64,000 nucleotides of DNA from positions 39,325-103,324 of the forward strand of contig JAUIIO010000014.1 of assembly GCA_030431715.1 (NCBI GenBank), in the 5' to 3' direction. This document shows, in pieces, positions 28,395 through 36,204 of the stretch. The DNA is from a bacterium (GTDB lineage Bacteria > Bdellovibrionota_C > UBA2361 > RFPC01). The position numbers and the translations under genes were made by a program. The notes under the pieces were generated by a model, which saw nothing but the letters and a program-made list of their open reading frames with translations, was not told where the DNA came from and made no database searches. Within the stretch, counting starts at the first letter, position 1. Each line of letters opens with the position of its first letter.

Positions 28395-29489
28395 GTGGAT
28401 GAGATGGACAACAACAGTAAGACGATATTGCCGGGCAGCGATGAGGCGGATGTAAAGACGTGGATGGGAATCTCATCCGTAGTGAGAGATTCTGGAGAAA
28501 CCGAAGATGATATACCGCAGGCTGTGAGTCTCCGGCCCCGGGGCTTTTCTGAATATATCGGTCAGGAGCAGCTCAAGGATTCTCTCTCACTTGCATGTCG
28601 CGCCACGAAAAAAAGATCAGAGGCTCTTGATCATGTACTGCTTCACGGTCCACCGGGGCTCGGTAAGACCTCAATGGCTAAAATTATATCATCAGAACTA
28701 GGAGTAGGATTTAAGGCAACTTCGGGTCCTATTATAGAGAAGCCGGGAGATCTTGCGGCGATTCTCACATCACTTCAGCCGAGAGATGTTTTATTTATCG
28801 ATGAGATTCATCGACTCCCAAGAGTTGTTGAGGAAGTTCTTTACCCAGCAATGGAGGATTATCAGATCGATATTTTAATAGGACAGGGGCCGGCCGCCAA
28901 GTCAGTGAAGATCGATCTTAAGCCTTTTACCCTTGTTGGAGCGACGACTCGTACAGGCCTTTTAACTTCACCTCTACGTGATAGATTCGGAATGGTATTA
29001 CGACTCATGTTTTATGCCCCACACGAGCTGTCAGAGATCGTGAAGCGATCCGCTGCCTTACTCGGAGTTCGTATTGAGGAAGAGGCGGCCTATGAACTTG
29101 GAAGATGTTCTCGTGGCACTCCACGTATTGCTAACAGGCTTCTAAAACGAGTCCGAGATTATGCTGAAGATGCTGGTTCTGACTCAATTACGACGGCGCT
29201 TGCGGTGAAGGCATTAGAGCTTCTGGATATCGATCGAAACGGACTCGATAGGATGGATCGCATAATCCTTGAAACGATTATAGATACCTTCCGAGGTGGG
29301 CCTGTTGGCGTGGAAACGATTGCGGCTGCCATTGGTGAAGAGAAAGATACCCTTGAAGATGTCTATGAACCTTTTCTTATACAGAACGGTTTTCTTGCTC
29401 GAACTCGTAGAGGGCGAGAAGCCACCGAGTTAGCTTACAAGCACCTTGATCGAGAGTTGACCACCCCGAAACAATCTCATCTCCTATGA
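28395..29489 (+). CDS. ruvB: Holliday junction branch-migration ATPase RuvB
   Basis: This 364-residue RuvB has Walker [13 protein letters not shown], Walker B DEIHRL, sensor-I GATTRTG, the arginine finger region SPLRDRFG, and a C-terminal winged helix ending in [16 protein letters not shown]. It powers branch migration of Holliday junctions with RuvA. An N-terminal extension of roughly 40 residues precedes the usual [12 protein letters not shown] start, so the protein is slightly longer than most (about 335-350). The GTG at 28395 has GAGGT at good spacing and is preferred; ATG 28404 is nine bases downstream. It overlaps the next gene by four bases (ATGA), so the two are translationally coupled. 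Confidence 0.96.
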   Translation: MDEMDNNSKTILPGSDEADVKTWMGISSVVRDSGETEDDIPQAVSLRPRGFSEYIGQEQLKDSLSLACRATKKRSEALDHVLLHGPPGLGKTSMAKIISSELGVGFKATSGPIIEKPGDLAAILTSLQPRDVLFIDEIHRLPRVVEEVLYPAMEDYQIDILIGQGPAAKSVKIDLKPFTLVGATTRTGLLTSPLRDRFGMVLRLMFYAPHELSEIVKRSAALLGVRIEEEAAYELGRCSRGTPRIANRLLKRVRDYAEDAGSDSITTALAVKALELLDIDRNGLDRMDRIILETIIDTFRGGPVGVETIAAAIGEEKDTLEDVYEPFLIQNGFLARTRRGREATELAYKHLDRELTTPKQSHLL

Positions 29490-30058
29490 TACCGACATTC
29501 TTTATTGCATTGATTTTTTTTATGTCCCCGGGCCCCGAGCAGCTTACCGTCACATGGCAAAATAAGCCTCATGATACACTTTTAATTACCTACGCCGGGG
29601 ACTATTCTCAGGTGGAAGAGTGTATCTCAACAGGGTTTGTATTTGAACAACGTTTTTTAATGAGAACGTGTGATGATAGCGATTCTTGGATCGGAGATTG
29701 TAAGCGAACAAGGCGAAAAGTTCATAGGATACTTATGGATCCTATTCGAAAGGAGTACACGGTTATTACCGACCTTCACGGTGATATTCCTGGCCCAGTG
29801 ACCAATAGCTTTAAAAACTTTACCCGAGCTCTTGAGTACTTTAAAGTTGCTCGTGACATCCCCCTCCAGCTGCTGCAGAGAGACGAATATGAAAAGACGG
29901 ATCTCTCAGTCAGGGTGGTTTCAAGCTGTAAGGGGGAGTACAGCGAAACGCTTGCTCAACTTTCTTATCTGTTCACTCTAGGAATCATCGATCTTGGCGG
30001 GGACGATACCGGATGGTTTGACTTTGATTTGAATAAGAGCGCTGAGCAGAAAGATTAA
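29486..30058 (+). CDS. DUF4390-family protein (signal peptide)
   Basis: The 190-residue product begins with a hydrophobic stretch [16 protein letters not shown] that fits a signal peptide or anchor. The rest resembles DUF4390: a beta-rich body ([20 protein letters not shown]), a [16 protein letters not shown] segment, and ending [19 protein letters not shown]4390 genes are commonly found next to NtrY-like kinases in Proteobacteria, and here an NtrY-like kinase starts six bases downstream, which strengthens the call. Function unknown; a periplasmic partner of the kinase is plausible. Overlap with ruvB and this short gap make ruvB-DUF4390-ntrY one transcription unit. Confidence 0.82.
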   Translation: MIPTFFIALIFFMSPGPEQLTVTWQNKPHDTLLITYAGDYSQVEECISTGFVFEQRFLMRTCDDSDSWIGDCKRTRRKVHRILMDPIRKEYTVITDLHGDIPGPVTNSFKNFTRALEYFKVARDIPLQLLQRDEYEKTDLSVRVVSSCKGEYSETLAQLSYLFTLGIIDLGGDDTGWFDFDLNKSAEQKD

Positions 30059-30063
30059 AAACT

Positions 30064-32316
30064 ATGGTATCTCGCCGCGCAAAATATACTGTCAGGTGGA
30101 AAAGGGCCGGGTTAGCTTCTCGTATTGCGGTGCTCCTTATTGGAGCGGTGCTTTTCTCTCTCCTTGTATATTGGCAGAGGCCTCTCAATGAAGAAGCGTA
30201 CCTCGAAAGTAATGTCGCTGTCTTTGCACTCATTAACCTCAATGTCGCGATTCTGTGCATTCTCATTTTTTTAGTGGGAAGAAATGTCGCAAAACTCATT
30301 TTTGATAGAAGAAAGGGGATTCTCGGATCGAAGTTACGGATGCGGCTCGTGCTCGCATTTGTTGGATTAACTCTTATTCCTTCTGTGGTGCTGGTCTTTG
30401 TGGCAAGTGGTCTCTTGAGTCGTGCGATGGAGGGCTGGTTTAGCTCTCCTGCTGGACAATCCGTAAGCAGCGCCCTTGAGGTAGCACGAATCTATTACGA
30501 CGATCTTGAAGAGGAAGTTGAGAAGAAGGTAAAGAAGATTGCGATTGATGTGCAATCAGGTCAGCTTGACTTTGAGGTTCTTGAACAACTTAGAGAGTAT
30601 CTTCAGGCGCGGAGAACCTCAGAAGGGTTGTACGCTCTGCAACTCTATACTCGTGATAAAGAACTCTACGTCGAAGCGAAGAATGCAGCTGCCCAGATTG
30701 AACATTTTAGTGTGCCAGAGCCCAGTCAGCTCATTTTTGATCAGGCACTTAGTGGAAAATCTAGCTCAAAATTTGTTGAAACAGAGGTCAGCCAATTTGT
30801 CCGCGTGTACATGCCGATTGCTCTTTCCGGAAAATCTCTGGTGCTCATTGGGACTTACCGAGTAAGGCCTGAAATAGCATTTGCACTCCAATCCGTAAGC
30901 CAGTCGTATACCGAGTATGAACAGTTAAAACGATTTCGAAATCCGCTTAAGTCCGTTTATATCCTTACTCTTTATATGTTTACCGGACTTATCATGTTTG
31001 CTGCCATCTGGTTCGGGTTTTATATCGCGAGAGAAATAACTGGTCCGATACAGAGCCTCGCTGAGGGGACTCGTGAGGTTGCAAGAGGAAACTATAACGT
31101 GACGTTACGTCAGGCGGGTGATGACGAATTGGGGTATCTCACCGGATCGTTTAACCGAATGACTAGAGATCTCTCTCACTCTCGTGCTCAGGCAGAGCGG
31201 CGGCGAATGTATATTGAGACTGTGCTTGGAAACCTTGCTGTAGGAGTATTTGGTCTAGATAAGAGGGGAAAGGTAACTTCAAGTAACAAGGCAGCTCTTA
31301 TGCTCTTTGAGTTTTCATCTGAGGATGAAGTGCAGGGAAAGCGCCTAGTAGAGCTTTTAGATGAGGACACGTATCAGCAGATTGAGCCACTCCTTGAAGG
31401 GAGTAGTCAGGGCGAGGCTCGAGAGGATCAGAATCGCGAAGCTGAAATTCATATTGTCTCGCGTGGTCAGGAGCGTACGGTGTTGTGTACCATGGGTATC
31501 CTTGAAGATCCTTCTGGAAATCAGAGTGGAACCATTCTGCTCTTTGATGATATCACGGAACTTTCACAGGGCCAGAAGATGGCGGCTTGGCGAGAGGCAG
31601 CAAGAAGGATTGCTCATGAGATTAAAAACCCACTCACGCCAATTCGTCTCGCTGCTCAACGCTTGGGGAAGAACGCCGAGGCGGGAACGGTATCAGCTGA
31701 GTTGATTCATGAAACAACCGAAACCATCGTTGAGCATACTGATTCTATAAAACGCCTCGCAGATGAATTTTCCAAATTTGCGAGAATGCCAGATATTGAG
31801 TTGGAATCACTTGATGTGAATACACTCATATCAGATGTGTTAGCGGTTTATGCGGAGGAGTGTCCTGATATCGTTATTCAATTTATCTCTGATGAGAAGC
31901 TTCCTGAAGCGATGCTAGACCGTGAGCAGATACGCAGAATCCTAGTTAATATCGTTGATAACGCAATTGCAGCTCTTCGCGGAAGGGATAGGAATGCGAC
32001 CCGTGCAGAACAGAGTGATGCACGAGTGGTGGTTCGCACTCGGTATGAAAAGAAGCTTAAGAGATTTTTTATAGAGATATCTGACAACGGGCCGGGAGTG
32101 CCAGATGCTGATAAAAATAGGATCTTTCAGCCCTATTTTACGAATACCGCAGGTGGTACAGGGCTGGGGCTCGCTATTGTTTCTAGTCTCGTAGCGGATC
32201 ATCAGGGAGATATTAGGGTTTATGATAATGAACCGCGTGGAGCTAAGTTTATTGTTGAATTCCCGCTTGTTCCGGCAACAGTCTCAACTCAGCGCAGACT
32301 TCATACTGGGGATTAG
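30064..32316 (+). CDS. ntrY: NtrY-like membrane sensor histidine kinase
   Basis: A 750-residue kinase with NtrY layout: three N-terminal membrane segments including ALINLNVAILCILIFLVGRN and RLVLAFVGLTLIPSVVLVF, a periplasmic sensor region, a further membrane segment near residue 305, a HAMP domain (ITGPIQSLAEGTREVARGN), a PAS domain (VLGNLAVGVFGLDKRGKV), a HisKA domain with phospho-His in RRIAHEIKNPLTPI, and a HATPase domain (NIVDNAIAAL, DNGPGV, GGTGLGLAI). Relatives sense nitrogen or redox status with the NtrX regulator, but no response-regulator gene follows; the next gene is fbp. So the partner is unknown and the regulated pathway cannot be stated. Confidence 0.92.
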   Translation: MVSRRAKYTVRWKRAGLASRIAVLLIGAVLFSLLVYWQRPLNEEAYLESNVAVFALINLNVAILCILIFLVGRNVAKLIFDRRKGILGSKLRMRLVLAFVGLTLIPSVVLVFVASGLLSRAMEGWFSSPAGQSVSSALEVARIYYDDLEEEVEKKVKKIAIDVQSGQLDFEVLEQLREYLQARRTSEGLYALQLYTRDKELYVEAKNAAAQIEHFSVPEPSQLIFDQALSGKSSSKFVETEVSQFVRVYMPIALSGKSLVLIGTYRVRPEIAFALQSVSQSYTEYEQLKRFRNPLKSVYILTLYMFTGLIMFAAIWFGFYIAREITGPIQSLAEGTREVARGNYNVTLRQAGDDELGYLTGSFNRMTRDLSHSRAQAERRRMYIETVLGNLAVGVFGLDKRGKVTSSNKAALMLFEFSSEDEVQGKRLVELLDEDTYQQIEPLLEGSSQGEAREDQNREAEIHIVSRGQERTVLCTMGILEDPSGNQSGTILLFDDITELSQGQKMAAWREAARRIAHEIKNPLTPIRLAAQRLGKNAEAGTVSAELIHETTETIVEHTDSIKRLADEFSKFARMPDIELESLDVNTLISDVLAVYAEECPDIVIQFISDEKLPEAMLDREQIRRILVNIVDNAIAALRGRDRNATRAEQSDARVVVRTRYEKKLKRFFIEISDNGPGVPDADKNRIFQPYFTNTAGGTGLGLAIVSSLVADHQGDIRVYDNEPRGAKFIVEFPLVPATVSTQRRLHTGD

Positions 32317-32338
32317 TTGTGTATCGCGATTATTTTTT

Positions 32339-32539
32339 CTCTTCCTCCTCCTCTTCCTCTTAATCTTCCTCTTTCTCTTGCACTTGCACCAAAATCTCAG
32401 TGGAGCTGAGGTTGGGGCGGAGAATGCAGGCTGGGACCACGTTTATCCCAGCCCCAGCCCGCCGGATATCATGTAAGAGTAGGAGTAGGTGCAAGATTAA
32501 GAGAAAGAGGAGGAGAAGGATGAAGATGAGGAGGAAGAG
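32339..32539. repeat. Imperfect inverted repeat with 52-nt polypyrimidine/polypurine arms
   Basis: The left arm (32339-32390) is almost pure C/T and the right arm (32488-32539) almost pure A/G. When the right arm is reversed and complemented, 43 of 52 positions match; the ends CTCTTCCTCC and CTTGCACC are exact, as is the central CTCTTTCTCT. Within the 97-base loop lies a second hairpin, GGCTGGGA (32429-32436) against TCCCAGCC (32446-32453). The structure fills the gap between ntrY and fbp. It could be a terminator or mRNA-stabilising hairpin, a triplex-forming tract, or a relic of duplicated acidic-tail coding DNA (see findings). Confidence 0.8.
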
Positions 32540-32607
32540 TTCGGTGAGGACGAAGAGGGGCGCTCTTACGACTATGAAGATACTCTTTGATCAAGTATGA
32601 TTTTGTT

Positions 32608-33606
32608 ATGAAAGCACTTCAAACTCTCTCTCGTTTCATCTATCAACAAGAAAAGAAATACCCGAACACCACAGGTGAGCTCTCTGATCTTCTGCATTCC
32701 ATAGCTCTTGGAGTTAAGGTAATCAGTCACCTTGTTACCACTGCAGGCTTTAAGGGGCTTGATGGGTATACTGGTGATACGAATGTGCAGGGGGAGCAGA
32801 CGTATAAGCTTGATGATCAGGCAGATCGTGTTCTTGTTGAGCTCCTGAGCACCTCCGGACATTTTGGCTCAATTGTATCTGAAGAACGTGATGGTGCGAT
32901 TGAGACGGACGCTACTGATTCAGGTGCTAGGTATATCGTTGCATTTGACCCCTTAGATGGTTCCAGCAACATCGGCACCAACATTCCAGTTGGAACGATC
33001 TTTACGATTTTTCAGAAGAAAAAGGGAAGTAAAGTTGCGGGCGCATCGGACTTTTTACAGAAAGGCTCTGAGGTTGTTGCCGCAGGATATTCGGTTTATG
33101 GAGCGAAGACGTCTTTTGTCTATAGCTGCCGTGATGGAGTACACGGTTTTACCCTTGATCCTGATATAGGTGAATTCATTCTTACCGAACAAAACATCAC
33201 GATTCCTGAATGTGGTAGCATATACAGTGTCAATGAGGGGTACACTTCAAAATGGGATGCACCTACCTGTGATCTTATCGCGGCACTTAAGTCTGAGCAG
33301 AACCCGGCCGGGGCACCGTATTCCGGTCGTTATGTTGGGTCTCTAGTAGCAGATTTTGATCGCACCTTGCGTAAGGGAGGGATCTTCCTTCATCCGGCAA
33401 ATACCAACCGTCCTCAGGGAAAGTTGCGACTCCTCTATGAGTGCATCCCACTTGCCTTTATCATGCAAGAAGCTGGAGGTCTTGCTTATGGGACTTCAGG
33501 GGTACCGGTGCTTGATATCGTGCCCGATTCCATTCACACACGTAGTGCATTTCTCGTTGGAAGCAAACGGGAGACGGAATGGGCACGCAAGAAGATGTTC
33601 GGTTAG
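32608..33606 (+). CDS. fbp: Class I fructose-1,6-bisphosphatase
   Basis: The 332-residue enzyme carries the class I metal-binding block FDPLDGSSNIGTNIPVG, the Glu pair in VSEERDGAI, VYGAKTSFVYSC before it, and the substrate-phosphate block NEGYTSKWDAP with YSGRYVGSLVADFDRTL. It hydrolyses fructose-1,6-bisphosphate to fructose-6-phosphate in gluconeogenesis or, in autotrophs, the Calvin cycle; no Calvin-cycle gene is nearby, so gluconeogenesis is the default. ATG 32608 is used; an in-frame TTG at 32587 would add seven residues. Neither start has a strong ribosome site. It is preceded by the large inverted repeat, and its stop overlaps the convergent winged-helix gene by four bases. Confidence 0.94.
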   Translation: MKALQTLSRFIYQQEKKYPNTTGELSDLLHSIALGVKVISHLVTTAGFKGLDGYTGDTNVQGEQTYKLDDQADRVLVELLSTSGHFGSIVSEERDGAIETDATDSGARYIVAFDPLDGSSNIGTNIPVGTIFTIFQKKKGSKVAGASDFLQKGSEVVAAGYSVYGAKTSFVYSCRDGVHGFTLDPDIGEFILTEQNITIPECGSIYSVNEGYTSKWDAPTCDLIAALKSEQNPAGAPYSGRYVGSLVADFDRTLRKGGIFLHPANTNRPQGKLRLLYECIPLAFIMQEAGGLAYGTSGVPVLDIVPDSIHTRSAFLVGSKRETEWARKKMFG

Positions 33607-33932
33607 CCGTTTACAGCACTCTTGTTGATGGTCTTAAGTGCTTTGAGACCAGTACGTGTAATCTTCCAAGTCTTAGAGGTGAAGTCACCTTCAGGATGAG
33701 GTGATACAAGCTTCTGCCCTTCAAGGATGAAAAGATATCTCTGTACTTCTTTTTCATCATTTAGGCCACTCTTCTCTGATATCTCGTCAATTTGAAACTG
33801 TCTGGGCTCAAGCGTGCTGGTATCATCGCAGGAAAGTGAGCGGAGTACATTAATCTGGTTAAAGTGTGAATCAGTGAGTTTTCTTGTTTTAAATGTGTTT
33901 TCGTTTGAATCGGTGTTTTCTGATGTCGACAT
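33603..33932 (-). CDS. Small winged-helix-like protein
   Basis: A 109-residue protein without signal peptide. After ~25 polar Ser/Asn/Glu-rich residues there is a helix-turn-helix-like region (QFQIDEISEKSGLNDEKEV) followed by ILEGQKLVSPHPEGDFTSKTWKITRTGLKAL, the recognition-helix plus beta-wing pattern of small winged-helix proteins that read DNA or act as protein modules. The specific family is not recognised. AAGGG stands nine bases before ATG 33932, supporting a genuine gene. It faces fbp and the coiled-coil gene stands 104 bases upstream on the same strand. Confidence 0.68.
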   Translation of the reverse strand: MSTSENTDSNENTFKTRKLTDSHFNQINVLRSLSCDDTSTLEPRQFQIDEISEKSGLNDEKEVQRYLFILEGQKLVSPHPEGDFTSKTWKITRTGLKALKTINKSAVNG

Positions 33933-34036
33933 GTATTTTTCCCTTAAGCACAGCTAGCGCGTTAGCATCGTAGTATACCGCGAATAAGGGAGTCACGCAA
34001 AGCATATAAGTGTTGAAAATGACAGAGGATTATAAA

Positions 34037-34693
34037 TTATTCGCCGAGCTGCTGCTCAACCAGCTTAGTGTACTCATCTTCCAGATCTTCGTGCTGCTCA
34101 GTTAGCATCGTAAGCCGTTCATTGACACTCTGATACTCGGTCAGGAGATTCCGCAGGTTTTCACCAGCAGAGCTTAGAGCCTGAGACAGTGAGTCCATAG
34201 CGGCTTTTTGCTCTTCAGATGCGGTGACTTCAGCCATGATACTATCAAGATTCTTCATTGACTCGGCGAGCTTCTGCTCGAGCGCTATTGACTCATTTGA
34301 GATGTCAGCGTAATTCGCCAAGAGCTCTTCGAGCTTAATCTCATCTTCTTCTTTAGAAGATTTAAGCTCTTGTTGATTTGCTTCTTTGTCCTCAACGTTA
34401 GTCTGGGATTCATCGAGGCGACCTTCGATCTGTTTTAACCCTGATCGCTCTTGCTCCAAATCGGATTTAAGACTCGCGAGCTGTTTCGATACTGTTTCGT
34501 ACTGGCCTTTTGCGCAAAAACTATCTTTGTATTTAAGGAGATCGTCTAGCTCTTTAGTCACAACAGCGATCTCTTCAGAAATCTGCGCCTTTTCGACACC
34601 AAAAGAAGCAGAGGCTTTTTGTGTTAAGATCCGATATGTGCCGACAATGACAGCGGTGCTGATGGCGATGCTGATGGCGGTGGCGATAATCAT
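34037..34693 (-). CDS. Membrane-anchored coiled-coil protein
   Basis: The protein starts with a single membrane segment (IIATAISIAISTAVIVGTYRIL) and continues as ~190 residues of high-charge, heptad-patterned helix: QLASLKSDLEQERSGLKQIE, EDEIKLEELLANYADI, and a C-terminal ERLTMLTEQHEDLEDEYTKL. No enzymatic motif is visible. It is probably an inner-membrane scaffold or periplasmic/cytoplasmic spacer; topology is unclear. ATG 34693 has AAGGT seven bases upstream; ATG 34699 has no suitable spacing. It lies between the winged-helix gene and gspN on the same strand, 56 bases from gspN, and may be part of the T2SS transcript, although its role in secretion is unsupported. Confidence 0.72.
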   Translation of the reverse strand: MIIATAISIAISTAVIVGTYRILTQKASASFGVEKAQISEEIAVVTKELDDLLKYKDSFCAKGQYETVSKQLASLKSDLEQERSGLKQIEGRLDESQTNVEDKEANQQELKSSKEEDEIKLEELLANYADISNESIALEQKLAESMKNLDSIMAEVTASEEQKAAMDSLSQALSSAGENLRNLLTEYQSVNERLTMLTEQHEDLEDEYTKLVEQQLGE

Positions 34694-34748
34694 TCCCATA
34701 CCTTAAGAGTTGCAAAATATGGCGCTGTGGGCAAGTACGTAAGGTGTC

Positions 34749-35639
34749 TTAGCGAAGAGAAGGGGAGGAGGTAGTAAAGGTGCTTCTGGCATAGGTAAGG
34801 TTACCAGTCGTAGTGAACTTAAATGAGGTGTCAGTCTTCTTTAATTTCCCAAGAGAGAGAAGCGGGAGGTAGTCCCCAAGCTCCTCTGCTCCGCTTTCTG
34901 ACAATCTTACAGCTCCCTTAAGCTTTAGTGCATGAGCGCCCTGCGTGCCGGCTGTCCCTTCTAGCTGGATATCGCCCAGCGAGCTCTTAAAGACAAAATT
35001 CTTTATATAGAGGGTGTTCGCAGCCGCCTTGAGCTCAAGAGAGATATTCCCTTTAAGAAAAGCCGGAAGTGTGATGTCAAAGGGAAGCCCTGTCAGGAGT
35101 GCGGCAAGTTTTGTCTGGTCAGGTTTTTCAAGCTTCTCAATGTTGATATGAGCCTCTCCCAAGATCTCTTTGCCGTGCAGGCTAAAATCGGTGATATTTC
35201 CGCTCAGGTTACCAGATGTAATACCAAAGCCAGCAATTTGCGGATTTTCAGAGATATTGACGCCTTGGAAATCCAGCTCAGCCTGCACGACCTCTCCGAT
35301 TCTCTTGCCGTGAAGGTGTATCTGCCCGTTGTAGAGAGAGGCCTGTGCTCGAGCGTCGAGCGTTCCGGTGAGCGCTTGAGCCGGGCTGAGGTCGATATCA
35401 AGATCTTTTAGTGGAAATGATAAAAGGCTTCCCTGTATGTGAAGGAGTACATCCGGAGTAGAGAGTCCGACAAAGCGCAGTCTTGGCTCCTGTAGAGTTG
35501 TGTAAATGCCGGATTTTCTAAGTTCCCTCTGAAGGTGACCAACCGCAAGGTTTGAGATCGATGAGAGGTTTAGATAGAGAATGATCGTTATAAAAAGAAG
35601 AATAATAAGAGGAATCAGTACGATTTTGCTACGAATCAT
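34749..35639 (-). CDS. gspN: T2SS protein GspN
   Basis: A ~296-residue protein with one N-terminal membrane segment (IVLIPLIILLFITIILYL), then a periplasmic, beta-rich region with AsmA/GspN-like repeats (LLSFPLKDLDIDLSPAQAL, GEVVQAELDFQGVNIS, FVFKSSLGDIQLEG). It is last in the order L-M-N, the position of GspN in deltaproteobacterial-type systems, which is the main reason for the call. GspN is dispensable in several species and its role is poorly defined. The start is ATG 35639 or GTG 35648; both overlap the end of gspM, showing translational coupling. The C-terminus ends with a Thr/Ser-rich tail. Confidence 0.82.
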   Translation of the reverse strand: MIRSKIVLIPLIILLFITIILYLNLSSISNLAVGHLQRELRKSGIYTTLQEPRLRFVGLSTPDVLLHIQGSLLSFPLKDLDIDLSPAQALTGTLDARAQASLYNGQIHLHGKRIGEVVQAELDFQGVNISENPQIAGFGITSGNLSGNITDFSLHGKEILGEAHINIEKLEKPDQTKLAALLTGLPFDITLPAFLKGNISLELKAAANTLYIKNFVFKSSLGDIQLEGTAGTQGAHALKLKGAVRLSESGAEELGDYLPLLSLGKLKKTDTSFKFTTTGNLTYARSTFTTSSPSLR

Positions 35640-36204
35640 CTGAGGCACGTGGTGTGATGCTTTGTACTTCAGCAGAAACGTCTAGTCGCCGTCCCAGCTT
35701 GTTGATGTTAATTTCGCTCAGTAGTAGAGGGTGTGAGCCGTTTTGTAGAGCTTTGAGGAAGTTTGTGAGCTGTTTGGGTTCATCTGCTGAAAAGCGAAGT
35801 TTTACAAGTGTTCGCTTGAGTGAATCACCAAAATCATCTGGGGTTCCGGTATTAATGCTGACTCTACTCGTGATATCGGCCTTCTCCTTAAGAAGTGTCT
35901 CAAGGTAGGAGCGCACAGCAAAGTTGGGTTTTGCGCCTTTAAAACGCTCTTCAATTGCTACTTGTTGATTTCGAAGCTTTTCGTAGCCTGCAATAAGGGG
36001 AGAGATATCTTTAATACTCTCTTCAACTGCAGCGAGTTTCTTAGCCTGATCATCGAACTTGGTGACGATATCTTCTGCTACGGTGTATATCCCCATAAAG
36101 ATAAGGATAGAGGCGGCGAGTATGACAAAGAATTTCTCTCGTTGAGAGAGTTCATAAAACCAAGTCATGCCCTTGTCGATGTAAGTTTTAAGCGTATCCA
36201 TCAT
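35629..36204 (-). CDS. gspM: T2SS protein GspM
   Basis: The 191-residue product has the GspM/PilO-like design: short cytoplasmic N-terminus, a membrane segment (REKFFVILAASILIFMGIYTV), a helical coil (FDDQAKKLAAVEESIKDIS) and a periplasmic ferredoxin-like domain (VKLRFSADEPKQLTNFLKAL, LLSEININKLGRRLDV). GspM stabilises GspL in the inner-membrane platform. Its gene overlaps gspL by four bases at the start and gspN at the end, a tight translational cluster. Confidence 0.87.
   Translation of the reverse strand: MMDTLKTYIDKGMTWFYELSQREKFFVILAASILIFMGIYTVAEDIVTKFDDQAKKLAAVEESIKDISPLIAGYEKLRNQQVAIEERFKGAKPNFAVRSYLETLLKEKADITSRVSINTGTPDDFGDSLKRTLVKLRFSADEPKQLTNFLKALQNGSHPLLLSEININKLGRRLDVSAEVQSITPRASDDS

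Noticed and set aside
32222..32476. Plus-strand open frame made of Phe/Leu runs over the C/T-rich arm
   Set aside because: It overlaps the end of ntrY, its hydrophobic run is only the translation of the low-complexity tract, and it has no ribosome site.
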